This document shows, in pieces, positions 20,275 to 30,266 of a stretch of DNA of 64,000 nucleotides (the first letter of the stretch is position 1; every line of letters begins with the position of its first letter). The stretch covers positions 4,192-68,191 of the forward strand of contig CAVVEG010000010.1 of assembly GCA_963747255.1 (NCBI GenBank), written 5' to 3'. This stretch comes from CAIYRG01 sp963747255 (lineage in GTDB: Bacteria; Pseudomonadota; Alphaproteobacteria; Micropepsales; Micropepsaceae). Made by a program: the position numbers and the translations under genes. The notes below the pieces were generated by a model. The model made no database searches and was not told the DNA's origin. It saw only the letters and a list, made by a program, of their open reading frames with translations.

Positions 20275-20484
20275 CTTCGTCAACTCCATCGATCGTCCCC
20301 GGAACTGTTCGTGGCAGGCAGGCCCGAACCGCGCATTTGCGATCCAGCCTATAAGCAAATCCGCTGCGACGTAAGTCGCCATGCTCTGGGGAACGGTCCG
20401 ATCGGGACCGCGTTGCAGGCATCTGCGCGGCACGCATTGCCGTGCATTTCCCAGGCGTGTCGCCACTCGACAGGAGATCAGAAT

Positions 20485-21052
20485 ATGGCCGATGGAATAC
20501 TGAAGGATCTGAAAGTCGCCATTCTCGCGACCGACGGTGTGGAACAGGTGGAACTCATCGGACCGCGGAAGGTGTTGGATCAGGCGAGTGCGACGACCAC
20601 GCTTGTGTCGCCCCGGGGAAGGCGAGATCAAGGGTTGGAACCACACCGAATGGGGTCAGAAACTACGTATCGACTTGCCGCTTGCCGGGGCAAAACCTGA
20701 CGATTTCGACGCGCTGCTTCTGCCGGGCGGCGTGATGAATCCGGACAGGCTCCGCATGGAGCCGAAGGCGGTCGCGTTATTGAAAGCCTTCTTCGATGCC
20801 GGCAAACCTGTCGCCGCGATCTGTCATGGTCCATGGATGGTGCTGGAGGCCGGTGCTGCACGCGGCCACCGGATGACGTCACGGCCATCACTGAAAACCG
20901 ATCTGAAGAACGCAGGCGCCGAATGGTTCGATCAGCAGGTCGTGGCCGATGGCAAACTGGTCACCAGCCGGAAACCCGACGACATTCCAGCCTTTAATCG
21001 CGAGATGACCAGGGTTTTTTCCAGTGCCCGCGTCTCACATCAGATAGCATGA
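20485..21052 (+). pseudogene. DJ-1/PfpI-family protein, one frameshift
   Basis: DJ-1/PfpI superfamily (YhbO/PfpI branch): KVAILATDGVEQVELIGPRKVLDQA at the N-terminus carries the conserved Glu, and VAAICHGPWMVLEAGAARG carries the nucleophilic Cys followed by His. Members act as deglycases, proteases or chaperones against carbonyl stress. The frame shifts by +1 near 20605-20625 in a CCCCGGGG run, between TTLVSPRG and GEIKGWNHTEWGQKL. Joined length is about 189 residues. The start ATG has AGGAG upstream. The shift in a homopolymer-like run makes an assembly error plausible. Confidence 0.85.
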
Positions 21053-21074
21053 TTTTGGAGCGGATTTGAACCGG

Positions 21075-21102
21075 GCGATCGGTCGCGAGAGTGACCGATC
21101 GC
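21075..21102 (+). terminator. Perfect 10-bp hairpin after the PfpI gene
   Basis: Arms GCGATCGGTC and GACCGATCGC with an 8-base loop start 23 bases after the PfpI stop. No T tract follows, so termination without Rho is uncertain; it could also be a dyad operator for the downstream DUF6152 operon. Confidence 0.4.
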
Positions 21103-21162
21103 TGGCCCCTTGAGCCGATCCTACCGATGGCCTACGGATTATCAGCTTGTTGCAAAATGCCC

Positions 21163-21183
21163 GGGCTGCCTGAAAGGCAGCCC
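21163..21183 (+). promoter_or_regulatory. Hairpin immediately before the DUF6152 ribosome site
   Basis: Perfect arms GGGCTGCC and GGCAGCCC with loop TGAAA end 3 bases before the strong Shine-Dalgarno AAGGGGAGG of the gene at 21201. It could be a leader attenuator, a site for a regulatory protein, or the terminator of the gene before it. Confidence 0.35.
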
Positions 21184-21200
21184 GCCAAGGGGAGGTATCA

Positions 21201-21638
21201 ATGAAGCTCGGCACTCTTTTGACCGGAACCGTTATCGCAATCGCCGTGGCGACAACATCGTTGCCGGCTTCGGCGCATCATTCCTATGCCATGTTCGACG
21301 TGGAAAAGAAGATCTCCATCGAAGGAACAGTCAAACAATTCATGTGGACCAATCCGCACAGCTGGATCCGCATGGAAGTGATGGACGCCAAAGGTCAGCC
21401 GAAGGAATGGGCTGTCGAAATGGGCTCTCTGACCATTCTTGTAGCTCTCGGTTGGAATCCAAAAACCCTGCAGGCGGGCGACAAGATTCGAATCACGGTT
21501 CACCCCATGAAGAGCGGCCTGCCGGGCGGCGATTTTATCACTCTCGACGGCGGAGGGCATAACATGGTCAAGAACGACGGTGGGGCGCAGGAGCGGCAAA
21601 AGGAGCGCGCGGCGCACCGCGCGGCGGGCAATACTTAA
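21201..21638 (+). CDS. DUF6152-family exported protein (145 aa)
   Basis: Signal peptide (cleavage near ASA, residue 25) then the family opening HHSYAMFDVEKKISIEGTVKQFMWTNPHSWIRMEV, a small beta-barrel-like periplasmic domain of unknown function. It ends in a charged tail. In my general knowledge such genes often neighbour paralogs of the secreted family at 21689 and 22472, as here. First gene of the run 21201-23344. A strong Shine-Dalgarno and a hairpin stand directly upstream. Confidence 0.8.
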   Translation: MKLGTLLTGTVIAIAVATTSLPASAHHSYAMFDVEKKISIEGTVKQFMWTNPHSWIRMEVMDAKGQPKEWAVEMGSLTILVALGWNPKTLQAGDKIRITVHPMKSGLPGGDFITLDGGGHNMVKNDGGAQERQKERAAHRAAGNT

Positions 21639-21688
21639 GCGCGACGTCAACTGCCTTTCGAAATGCCGGGATCCAGATCTAAGGGGCA

Positions 21689-22435
21689 ATGAAGTATCAT
21701 CGCATCCCATATGCGCTGTCGGCCGCACCAACTCTTGTTTTTTGCGCCCTGGCAGCCATCCAGGTTCCAGCGGGCGCTGCGCCGGCATCGCCCGATCTCA
21801 GCGGCGTCTATTGGGCTACGACATATAGTCCCCGCATCGAACCCGTTTCTGGGGGAAACCCGCCATACAAACGCGAAGCCTTAGCGGGCTATAAAAAAAA
21901 TATGGCCGATCTCGCCGCCAACAAACTTGATGACAGGTCGCGCAGCTACTGCCTGCCCGATGGCGTGCCGCGGGCACTCGAAAGTCCCTATCCCTTCGAG
22001 ATTGTCCAGGCCACCAACCGGGGCGAGATTTATCTGCTTTATGAAATCAACCACATGGTCCGGCGCGTCGATATGGATAAGCCTCTGCCCCCCGACAGCG
22101 AACTGCAGGTTCTGCCATTTTATGCCGGGCACTCCGCGGGGCATTGGGACGGCAACACGCTTGTCATCGAGACGGCGGGTTTCAACGACACAACATTTCT
22201 GGACAATTCGGGTGCCCCCCACAGTGATCAGCTGCGCACGACTGAACGCGTTCGGAAGCTGGATGACGGCAGGACCCTTGAAGACGTGATCACCATCCAT
22301 GATCCGGTCGTTTTCACGAAAGACTGGACCGCGCGCTTCGTCTATCAGGCCCGTCCCGACGTCCACATCATGGATTACAACTGTGGCGAAAAACACCGGG
22401 AACTGTCTTCCGTCCGGGGCGTCAAGCCACAATGA
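21689..22435 (+). CDS. Secreted protein, paralog family A, short form (248 aa)
   Basis: Signal peptide (about 1-30), then LSGVYWATTYSP, a YEINHMVRRVDMDK strand and the family core GHWDGNTLVIETAGFNDTTFLDNSG-PHSDQLRTTERVRKLDDGRTLEDVITIHDP. It keeps the pattern of the other copies (9588, 22472, 46033), but with ET in place of DT and an Asn-Thr between the repeated strands. Beta-rich, no cysteine pair or catalytic motif recognised. It lies 50 bases after the DUF6152 gene and 36 bases before the next paralog, so all three are likely one transcript. Confidence 0.75.
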   Translation: MKYHRIPYALSAAPTLVFCALAAIQVPAGAAPASPDLSGVYWATTYSPRIEPVSGGNPPYKREALAGYKKNMADLAANKLDDRSRSYCLPDGVPRALESPYPFEIVQATNRGEIYLLYEINHMVRRVDMDKPLPPDSELQVLPFYAGHSAGHWDGNTLVIETAGFNDTTFLDNSGAPHSDQLRTTERVRKLDDGRTLEDVITIHDPVVFTKDWTARFVYQARPDVHIMDYNCGEKHRELSSVRGVKPQ

Positions 22436-22471
22436 TGCATGCGGGATGAGCCCGTTGAAAGGAATTGACCG

Positions 22472-23344
22472 ATGACAGGGACTGCATCCTTCGCACGTCA
22501 TGCGGTCCGTTTCGCGTTTGCGGCTCTGGCTGCCTGCGCCCCGTGGTCCGGCGCCCGGAGCGCCCAAACGCCTGCCGGTGCAGCGAAAGCGAGCGCAATT
22601 CCGGACTTCAGTTCGGGCCGGAAGATGTGGGTGCTCGCCGGGGGCCCGAACTACCAGAAGGTACCTGGCGATAACGGACCAGGGCCGATAACCGGCACCA
22701 ATAAGTACCGGCCGAAAATCGTTGATCCCGTCGCGGTAACGGACAATCCGCTGCTTCAGCCGTGGGCCAAAAAAGTCATGGATGACGCGAACCGGAAGGT
22801 GATCGGGGGAGAGATCGGATTCAATGCGCCTTCGCGCTGCTTCCCCGGTGGCGTCCCGGGAGTTCTGCTGTTTCCGGGCGAGCCCATGGAAATTCTGCAA
22901 ACGCCGAAGGAGGTCCTGCTTCTCTGGAAGCGCGACGCGCAGGTTCGGCGCATCTATCTGGATGTGCCGCACAGCAAAAATCCGGGTTATTCATGGTACG
23001 GAGAGTCCGTCGGACATTATGAGAACGGCGACACTCTGGTGGTAGACACGATCGGGCTTGACGACAAGGGCCCGCTGGACCGCTTCCGCACGCCGCATAC
23101 GAAGCAACTGCATGTCGTCGAGCGTTTCAAACTCACCGGCGACGGAAAAAAATTCGGGGTCACGGTTCGAATCGAAGATCCGGGTACTTTCACCGCGGCC
23201 TGGGATGGTGTCGTGAAATTCGAGCAGGGTTACGACGACCGCACGAATCACTGGGAAGAGGATATCTGCGCGGAGGCCGGCGACGGTCTCATTCCCGTAC
23301 CGGGTGCGGTACCCGTTCCGCATGCCACCAGGCGCGATTTCTGA
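22472..23344 (+). CDS. Secreted protein, paralog family A (290 aa)
   Basis: Signal peptide, then IPDFSSGRKMWVLAGGPNYQK and a CFPGGVPGVLLFPGEPMEILQTPKEVLLLWKRDAQVRRIYLDVPHS core, then WYGESVGHYENGDTLVVDTIGLDD, FRTPHTKQLHVVERF and EDPGTFTAAWDG. It is very close to the gene at 46033 over its whole length (for example RDAQVRR-YLDVPHSKN and GHYENGDTLVVDT). Function unknown; it probably acts in the periplasm or outside the cell, next to the TonB-dependent receptor gene that follows. Confidence 0.8.
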   Translation: MTGTASFARHAVRFAFAALAACAPWSGARSAQTPAGAAKASAIPDFSSGRKMWVLAGGPNYQKVPGDNGPGPITGTNKYRPKIVDPVAVTDNPLLQPWAKKVMDDANRKVIGGEIGFNAPSRCFPGGVPGVLLFPGEPMEILQTPKEVLLLWKRDAQVRRIYLDVPHSKNPGYSWYGESVGHYENGDTLVVDTIGLDDKGPLDRFRTPHTKQLHVVERFKLTGDGKKFGVTVRIEDPGTFTAAWDGVVKFEQGYDDRTNHWEEDICAEAGDGLIPVPGAVPVPHATRRDF

Positions 23345-23585
23345 TCAATCTCACCGCGGGACGCAAGTCGCTCCGGATGAATTCCCTCGGCGATACGTAG
23401 CAGGAGTTGTGCGCGGCTGTGTTGCATTGGACACAGCGGTAAAAATTCTGAATCGGACAAGATAAAGATCTGTTTAAACTGCTGCGCTTCTCCAGCCCGT
23501 TGGGTAGGAATTCCCTTTACTGCGGAATCATTGATCTGCTGCAAGAAGCAGATCGACTTCCGCCAATGCCATCGGGAGGGGGACA

Positions 23586-26500
23586 ATGCATTCGACTGCA
23601 ACACGATTCGCAACCCTGATGGGTTCTGCGTCATTGCTGACAATGTCGGCGACACTGGCCGCTCATGCTCAGACTGCGCAAACGGCGCAGGCAACGCCCG
23701 GTGTGCCCGAACAGGTGCTGGTAACCGGCTCCCTGATTCACGGCGCGGCGGCGGTCGGCGTGCCGGTCACCAATCTCGGCGTTCAGGATTTCACTCAGAC
23801 GGGCAACGTCTCCATCGGTGACCTTTTCCGCACGATTCCCCAGGCACAAGTCGCGCCTGGTCCTTCTGCGGTCAACTCCGGTGGTCATCAGGAGCGTGAG
23901 ACCCGCGTCAATATCCGCGGCCTCGACGGCACCGGCCCGAGATCGCTGCTGATGGTCGACGGCGTGCGGTTTCCGCCTCAGGCCGACGGTCTGTGCGCCA
24001 TTGACCCCTCCATCATTCCAGCCCTGGCGCTTGATCGAGTCGATATTCTCGCGGACGGTGCATCTGCAACTTATGGCTCTGACGCGATCGCGGGAGTGAT
24101 CAATGTTGTGCTGAAACGCGGTTACGACGGCGCCGTGACGCTGTTGCATGTACAGGCGCCCGACCACGACGGTCTCGAATTCCAGGGATCGCAGCTCTTT
24201 GGCCGCACCTGGAGCAGCGGCGATGTGACCCTGACCTACGAATATGTCCACGAAGACCCGGTCAAACATGCCCACTCCAATTATACGATGAACTACACCC
24301 CCTGGGGGCTGGACAACGAAATCCCGATCGGTTCATCGCTGCCCGGAACGGTTTCGACGGGAAAGCCGTTCGTGAATAACGGCGCCGGAGCGGTGGGCGT
24401 TGGCACCGTGTGCAGCAATTGTTACTCAGTCCCGGCCGGTACCGGAGCCAATTTCAATCCCATCAACAACGGCGTGGGGCCAAATACGCCGGGCAGCGCG
24501 TCAACGCTGACCTGGGCTCAATTGCAGTCACACCCAGGCGTCACCAATCAGCTGGACCCGCTGCAGCAGGGCTGGGAGCTGGCGGGGCAGCAGAAAAATT
24601 CATTCGTCGCCACGATCGACCAGCGGTTATTCCCCGGCGTAACTTTTTTCTTCACGGGTTTTTTGACCAATCGGCGCGTGACAGAGCTCACGCCGACTTA
24701 TTACACCAGCGCCACGAACGATATTCATACCTTCGCGGTTCCGACAACGAACCCCTATTATCCCACAGGCGCCCCGGCCGGCCTGCAGGTTTCCTATGAC
24801 CTTGGGAAAGAGTTGCCGCCGAAGGAGAGCGCCTACGAACTATCGCAGCGATATCAATTCGGGTTCAACCTCGATTTGCCGTTCAGCTGGTCGGGGCAGA
24901 TCTACGATTCGCGCTCTTACGAAACCGACAAATATACTTTGTGGGTCGTGAACGACACCGCCGCCAGCATTGCCCTGGGCAATACCGTCAACGGGGTCAG
25001 TAAACCTGCCAGCGTGCCGTATCTGAACCTGTTCTGCGATCCGGCGGCTTTCCACTGCAATTCACCACAAACACTTGCCTATTTTGCCGGTCAGCGCTGG
25101 AATCAGGCGATTTACCAGATCGAAGAAAAAGGCGCGCGTTTTGACGGCCCTCTGTTCGATCTCCCCGCCGGGCAGGTGAAGGCGGCCGTGGGCGGCACTT
25201 ACGAATCGGACAATGTGCTCGCGCAGAGATACAACAACCTGACCGTGACGCCTCTGGGCACGCCACCGGGCGTCGCTCTCTATAGTACGGTTCCTGCCGA
25301 TCTCAATAATATTGCCGCCAGCGTTGATCCGGAGCCCTACACGGTTTGGGCCGGATTCGCGCAGGTCGATATTCCCGTGTTCGGCGATAACCTGAATCTG
25401 CCACTGGTGCGCAAACTCGACCTTGAAGCCTCATGGCGCCACGACCAGTACAACAGTCCGAACGGTGCGCTCAAAGGCGGGACCAGTAATCCCAAACTGG
25501 CCTTCACCTGGCTTCTCGACGAAATGACGGGCGCGACCGTACGCGGTTCGTGGGGAACATCGTTCCGCTTTGCGAACGCCGGCGAATATTCCGTCGTCGC
25601 CAGCAATTCCAATACCGCTTACGGATTTAACGGCTCAAATGGCGTTCCGATCAGCTGCACAAACGGCGCGGCTGTTCCGGGCAGCTTCAATGCGGCGCTG
25701 GTTGCCGCAGGTTTTGCCTGCAGCAGTCAGGTGCCAGGCGTCAGTTGGGGCGGTGGCCCCCACACGCAGTTGCGCAGCTTCGTCAATGCCTCCACGGGGC
25801 AGGTGCAACAGCGCGAGGGCGGCACCGCGCTCGCTCCTGAAACGTCGAACAACTACAGCGTGGGGTTCGAAATCGCTCCGCAATATGATTTCCTCAAGGG
25901 GCTGGACCTGCAGGCCACCTGGTACAGCGTCAAAATCAACAATCCTTTGGGCGGCGAAGGCGCGCTCAATTCGCAGCTTTTCTCCGATCCGACCCAGCGC
26001 TTCCGCTTCATCTTGCCGAGCGATCTCGGCTGTCCCGTCGCGGCGAATGCCCACCCGACCAGTTGCGCACCCTTTGAGGCGATGGTCGTGTCAGCACTGA
26101 CCGATATCAGCAGCCCCGCCCCGGTCAGCGCTGCCAGCAACGTGTATTGGCTTAACGACGGTAGCACCTATGGCAGCGGATTCCTGCATGTGAGCGGAAT
26201 CGACTGGAATGCCAGCTATGATTTCGATCTCGGCGATTTCGGTGCCTGGAATGCCGGCATAACCGGGACCTATTACCTGCATCGCCTCTCCCAGACCACC
26301 ACCGGCGGACCGGTCATCGATTACATGCATCAAAACATTTCCGCGGTCGGAGGTCTTGCGCAGGGGGGCGTAGAAACCACCCCGCGGATGATTTATCGGG
26401 CGCGCCTCGGCTGGAGCGACGGCGCCTACAGCCTCACCGGTTTCATGAATTATCAGTCGCATTACTTCCTGCCGACCAGCGTCCCTCCCAATGTCAATTT

Positions 26501-26807
26501 CCAGTGCGTATCATCGGGCGGAACTGTTGGCGGCGGCACCTTCCCCTGCGCAATCAGCAACTACGCGAGTATAGAGCCCAACTTCGTCACCTTCGATTTG
26601 TCGTTCGGCTACAACACTGGCGATATGCCGGTAAACAACTACCTCAAGAATTTGACCGTTCAGCTCACCGTGCAGAACTTCCTGAACAAACATGCGCCGT
26701 TTCAATATGACCCGACCAATCCGCCTGGCCGCCAGGCATCGGGTTACGACATCACAAAGCCCAATACCGGCCGTACCATTGGTGTCACGCTGGTCAAGAA
26801 CTGGTAG
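23586..26807 (+). CDS. TonB-dependent outer-membrane receptor 1 (1073 aa)
   Basis: Signal peptide (about 1-28), plug domain starting EQVLVTGSLIHGAAAVGVPVTNL, and DRVDILADGASATYGSDAIAGVINVVLKRGYDGA, the typical end of the plug, then a long beta-barrel with aromatic-rich strands ending in VKNW (C-terminal aromatic for BAM insertion). Takes up an unknown large or scarce ligand with TonB-ExbBD energy. The two further paralogs at 31171 and 34628 share the plug motif. GGGAGGGGG precedes the ATG. The barrel is larger than average for siderophore receptors, as in carbohydrate or oligomer uptake receptors of Alphaproteobacteria (inference). Confidence 0.9.
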   Translation: MHSTATRFATLMGSASLLTMSATLAAHAQTAQTAQATPGVPEQVLVTGSLIHGAAAVGVPVTNLGVQDFTQTGNVSIGDLFRTIPQAQVAPGPSAVNSGGHQERETRVNIRGLDGTGPRSLLMVDGVRFPPQADGLCAIDPSIIPALALDRVDILADGASATYGSDAIAGVINVVLKRGYDGAVTLLHVQAPDHDGLEFQGSQLFGRTWSSGDVTLTYEYVHEDPVKHAHSNYTMNYTPWGLDNEIPIGSSLPGTVSTGKPFVNNGAGAVGVGTVCSNCYSVPAGTGANFNPINNGVGPNTPGSASTLTWAQLQSHPGVTNQLDPLQQGWELAGQQKNSFVATIDQRLFPGVTFFFTGFLTNRRVTELTPTYYTSATNDIHTFAVPTTNPYYPTGAPAGLQVSYDLGKELPPKESAYELSQRYQFGFNLDLPFSWSGQIYDSRSYETDKYTLWVVNDTAASIALGNTVNGVSKPASVPYLNLFCDPAAFHCNSPQTLAYFAGQRWNQAIYQIEEKGARFDGPLFDLPAGQVKAAVGGTYESDNVLAQRYNNLTVTPLGTPPGVALYSTVPADLNNIAASVDPEPYTVWAGFAQVDIPVFGDNLNLPLVRKLDLEASWRHDQYNSPNGALKGGTSNPKLAFTWLLDEMTGATVRGSWGTSFRFANAGEYSVVASNSNTAYGFNGSNGVPISCTNGAAVPGSFNAALVAAGFACSSQVPGVSWGGGPHTQLRSFVNASTGQVQQREGGTALAPETSNNYSVGFEIAPQYDFLKGLDLQATWYSVKINNPLGGEGALNSQLFSDPTQRFRFILPSDLGCPVAANAHPTSCAPFEAMVVSALTDISSPAPVSAASNVYWLNDGSTYGSGFLHVSGIDWNASYDFDLGDFGAWNAGITGTYYLHRLSQTTTGGPVIDYMHQNISAVGGLAQGGVETTPRMIYRARLGWSDGAYSLTGFMNYQSHYFLPTSVPPNVNFQCVSSGGTVGGGTFPCAISNYASIEPNFVTFDLSFGYNTGDMPVNNYLKNLTVQLTVQNFLNKHAPFQYDPTNPPGRQASGYDITKPNTGRTIGVTLVKNW

Positions 26808-27122
26808 GGACCATTCTGCAAGCCGTGGCCGGCGCCTCGGCGGCGCTGGCCAAGCGTGGACGCTCGCAATAATCTCACTTGATTGGTCTGGCTCGGCGTT
26901 CAAAATGCGCCACCAGTCGATCATATTCGTCGGCCCATTTCAGAAGGGCTGGCGATTTTCCGGGTCGCTTACGCCGCTCGCAATGTTGCGCAATTCTTCC
27001 GCACGATTTCGATACCGTGTCGTGAGATCAGGATCGTGCACTATCCCGTGCCCCCGGTAGCCCGATGCCATACTACCGGCATGACCATAGGCTCCAAAGG
27101 CCAGAAACCCTATGGCACATGA
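26808..27122. other. Intergenic stretch
   Basis: No gene seen. The last part, just before 27123, becomes AT-rich and leads into the promoter listed next. Confidence 0.4.
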
Positions 27123-27153
27123 TTGACTTTTGATTATTTAATGATGATATAAC
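27123..27153 (+). promoter_or_regulatory. Candidate sigma-70 promoter
   Basis: TTGACT (27123-27128) and TATAAC (27148-27153) are separated by 19 bases in an unusually AT-rich patch upstream of the gene at 27179. The spacing is slightly long. The start point would fall within the following hairpin, so the leader would be very short. Confidence 0.4.
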
Positions 27154-27154
27154 A

Positions 27155-27171
27155 CTCCGAGTTAATCGGAG
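27155..27171 (+). promoter_or_regulatory. Hairpin overlapping the ribosome-binding site of 27179
   Basis: CTCCGA, loop GTTAA, TCGGAG: a perfect 6-bp stem whose 3' arm holds the GGAG used as Shine-Dalgarno for the ATG at 27179. It can hide the ribosome site or serve as a dyad for a DNA-binding repressor; the ribbon-helix-helix protein encoded 400 bases downstream is a candidate. Confidence 0.35.
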
Positions 27172-27178
27172 AACCACG

Positions 27179-27574
27179 ATGAGCAAGATCGGAATAGGCG
27201 TCGGATCCGAATTCCCCGTCGATGACGCAAACGCCCCGCCGCCTCCTCCGGCAAATGGCGCCACTGGCGGCGACAATGGCAGACGGCGCAGTTGGCGCGG
27301 GCATCTTGTGCTGCACATCCTCACGCGACTGGCTTTCATCGCGCTCGTGATCGCAGCAATAGTCTGGATGTTTAGCCCGCATTATTTCTATGCGGGCCCT
27401 TATGCCCAGCTGCCCTCCCGGGCATATCCCTACCCGCACCATTTCTTTTTCTTTCCGTTCTTCCCAATTCTGCTGATCGCGCTTTTCGCCCTCGTCTGGC
27501 GCCGGCGTGGCTGTTATGGCCGTCATCGCCATTGGCATGACGAATCCCGCGGCGACCGCCGGCAGGAGGCGTGA
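27179..27574 (+). CDS. Small membrane protein, single or double TM (131 aa)
   Basis: N-terminal Gly- and Pro-rich soluble stretch (about 1-45), a hydrophobic helix at 45-66 (LTRLAFIALVIAAIVWMF), a short periplasmic loop rich in Tyr and His (YFYAGPYAQLPSRAYPYPHHFF), a second helix about 88-105 (FFPFFPILLIALFALVW) and a basic tail. No family recognised. It is immediately followed (1 base between genes) by the ribbon-helix-helix gene, so the two form an operon under the promoter at 27123. Confidence 0.6.
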   Translation: MSKIGIGVGSEFPVDDANAPPPPPANGATGGDNGRRRSWRGHLVLHILTRLAFIALVIAAIVWMFSPHYFYAGPYAQLPSRAYPYPHHFFFFPFFPILLIALFALVWRRRGCYGRHRHWHDESRGDRRQEA

Positions 27575-27575
27575 C

Positions 27576-27851
27576 ATGCACGGGCATTATCACCGCCGCC
27601 ACCGCGCCGAATCCTTTCGTGAAGAAGGGAATGGCGAACGCACCACAACGCGCGTCCAGCTCGAAATGCCACCGCAGGCAATGGAACGCCTGCAAAGGCT
27701 GAAGGAGAAGACCGAAGCCGCGTCCTATGCCGAAGTGATTCGAAATGCGCTTCGCCTGTTTGAAGCGCTCGTCGAAGAGCACGAGAAAGGTTCGGAGTTC
27801 GCGCTCAAACGCGCGGATGGTGAAACCATGGCGTACAAGATCTTTCTCTGA
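27576..27851 (+). CDS. Ribbon-helix-helix DNA-binding protein (91 aa)
   Basis: After a basic, His-rich N-terminus, the region TTTRVQLEMPPQAMERLQRLKEKTEAASYAEVIRNALRLFEALV (about residues 24-68) fits the ribbon-helix-helix fold: a beta-strand then two helices with the usual S-YAEVIR-ALR turn. These are dimeric repressors of small operons. The ATG at 27576 has AGGAGG seven bases upstream; a longer in-frame reading overlaps the previous gene. Likely autoregulator of the 27179-27851 operon (inference). Confidence 0.75.
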   Translation: MHGHYHRRHRAESFREEGNGERTTTRVQLEMPPQAMERLQRLKEKTEAASYAEVIRNALRLFEALVEEHEKGSEFALKRADGETMAYKIFL

Positions 27852-27920
27852 CTGCCGCAACACGGGTTCCAATCTGAGCTAAGCGGGGCGCCATGCGATC
27901 CCATTTCGGGCTTATGCCAA

Positions 27921-30255
27921 TCAAAGCGACGCCTTCACGACGCGCTCGGGACCACGCGCAAGCGCAGCCTTCACGCGCTCCGGCGTAAACGGCACGCGGC
28001 GCAGGCGCACGCCGGTCGCGTCAAATACCGCATTGCTGATCGCCGCGGGCAAAGGTCCGCAGGCCATTTCGGCTGCCCCGGACGCAGGCTGATCGGGACG
28101 GTTGATCGTCACGACCTCGACGGACTTTGGAACCCCCTGCATCTTCAATACCGGATAGGTCAGCCAATCGGCGGATTGCACCATCCTGTCGTCAAACCGG
28201 ACTTCTTCATAAATGGTCCGGCTGGTCTGCCAGACGATCTGCCGGTCGATGACATGCTTGATCGTCTCCGGATTGACGATCAGACCACAATCATGCGCGA
28301 CCACGACGCGGGGAATTTCGATCACGCCCGTGTCACGGTGTACGCGCACTTCCGCAATGAGCGCGATGTAGGTGCCACCCAATGAGCGGTACGCGAATCC
28401 CCGACCCGTGGCGATGTTCCCGTGCTGGTCCCTGCGAGGTGACGGACGTGCCTCCCAGCCATATTGCTTTGCCGCAGTGGCGAACAATTCGTGCTCGCGA
28501 TCTTCCCTGAGATATTTCAGGCGGAACTCGATCGGATCCGTTTGTGTGTGGATGGCAATCTCGTCGATGAAAGCTTCGCTTCCGAACATCAGCGGCGGAC
28601 CGAACGGGTCGCGGACATGGGTGGTACGCAACGGTGAGCTGCGGTCCATCAGCGGCGCGATCAGCTCCCATCCCCAATGCGCGTTTTCGAATTGGTATCC
28701 ATTTCCCGGCGTGCCGTAGGCTGGTCGCCAGTTGAGCGGATAGCCGAGCGCCATGCCGGCCAGCGTGTCCGCCGGATGCCGTTCGCGCGTATTGCAGTCC
28801 TCCATCGAGAAGGACTTGGTGATGTTTTCGTAAGCGATCAAATGGCCCTGCGCATCGAATGCCGCGCGGTTTCGGCTGACCGATGCCGTGCCCTTCGGAT
28901 CCCATGCGAGCGATTCGTGCCGCATGTATTGGACGCGAACTGGCCTTTTCAGTTGTTTCGACAGCACGGCGGCGTCGGCGGTGGCATCACCCTGGGCGTC
29001 CCGGGCGTAGCCACCCGTGCCGAACATCCAGATCGCGCGGACTTTCTCCGGCGGCAGGTCAAGCAGTTCGGCGATTCCAAGCTGGCAATCGAAAGGCTTC
29101 TGCGTGCTCGTGTAAACGGTTGCGCTGTCTTCGCGCACATCGGCAACCGCACAGGCCGGTCCCATGCTGGCATGGGACATAGTCGGATATTCGTATTCGC
29201 CTTCGAGCACGAAAGCGGCTCGCCTGAAAGCATCATCGACTGAACCGCTCGCTCTCTGCTGCGAGGCGCCTACAGCCCGGACATTGCGATCGCTGGAGCG
29301 CGCAACCACCGGGGCGGCCCGGATATGGTCGAACAGCTTATCGTGTCCGGGGAAATTCGCCTTCGATTCGGACCACGTAACTTTCAATTGCCGCGCAGCT
29401 TTTACGGCGTTCCACTCTTTCTCGGCCACCACGCCCAGAAAATCCCTGATCCAGACCACTTGCGAGCCGGGAATATCGGCAATGGATTTTTCGTCCACCG
29501 CGACCGGCACCGATCCGGCAAACGGGGGCCGGATCATGCGCGCATGTGCCATGTTGGGCAGCTTGACGTCCGTGACCTGCTTCAGAGTACCAAACACTTT
29601 GCCCGGCATGTCGCGACGCGGATACGACTTGCCGATAATTTTGAATTCTTCCGGTTTTTTCAGCGGAGCTTGCACTTTGACCGCAAGTTGCTGTGCCTCC
29701 CCGCGGAACTGCACGGGAATATCGAGGAGCCGGCCACCGATCAGTTCGGCATAGGTGACGCGCTTGCCGGGGTCGGCAAGCAAATGCACGACACCGTCGG
29801 TCACGGTGAGGTCGGCCGGAGCGGCGCCCAATTTGTCGCCGGCCATTTCGACCAGTACGCGGCGCGCCTCCGCCGCAGTCTGGCGCAGGATTATGCCCCC
29901 CTGCCGCAAGCCATTTCCGGCTGTCGATCCACCCATATTCACGCATTGCGCCGTGTCGCTCATGACAACGCGCACGCGCTCCCACGGGACGTCGATCTCT
30001 TCTGCCACCAATTGGGCGACAGAAGTTTCCAATCCCTGGCCGCCATCGATTTTTCCGTAATAGGCGATCACGGTCCCATCTGGCTCAATTGAGATATAGG
30101 AAGACAGTTTCCCCGGCCTGACGCCGGCGGCAGCAGCCGAGTTCGAACTGGGCGGCATCGGCCCACTCGGCAGGTGTGGCGAGTGCGACCACCATTGCGC
30201 CGGCGGAAGTGAGGAAGGCGCGCCGGCTAAGCTGGTTCGGTTCGAGTTCGAGCAT
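27921..30255 (-). pseudogene. Molybdopterin-binding large subunit of a xanthine-dehydrogenase-type hydroxylase, frameshift at the signal peptide
   Basis: Xanthine dehydrogenase/aldehyde oxidase superfamily large subunit of the isoquinoline 1-oxidoreductase (IorB) type. The long frame from 30158 holds the Moco domains, with GGQGLETSVAQLVAEEIDVPWERVRVVMSDT and GSTAGNGLRQGG, and ends in GAAEMACGPLPAAISNAVFDATG, the usual catalytic Glu region. Upstream, an in-phase start at 30255 with AGGAGG encodes a Tat signal (LSRRAFLTSAGAMVVALATPAEWADA) in the other frame; a +1 shift near 30165-30185 joins them. Thus a Tat-exported periplasmic hydroxylase, about 777 residues, partner of the 2Fe-2S subunit encoded 11 bases upstream. 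No FAD subunit gene is present, which fits this subgroup. Confidence 0.85.
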
Positions 30256-30266
30256 AATGAACCTCC

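Noticed and set aside
21881..22972. 363-codon minus-strand frame
   Set aside because: Antisense to the two secreted paralogs, which have signal peptides and family motifs.
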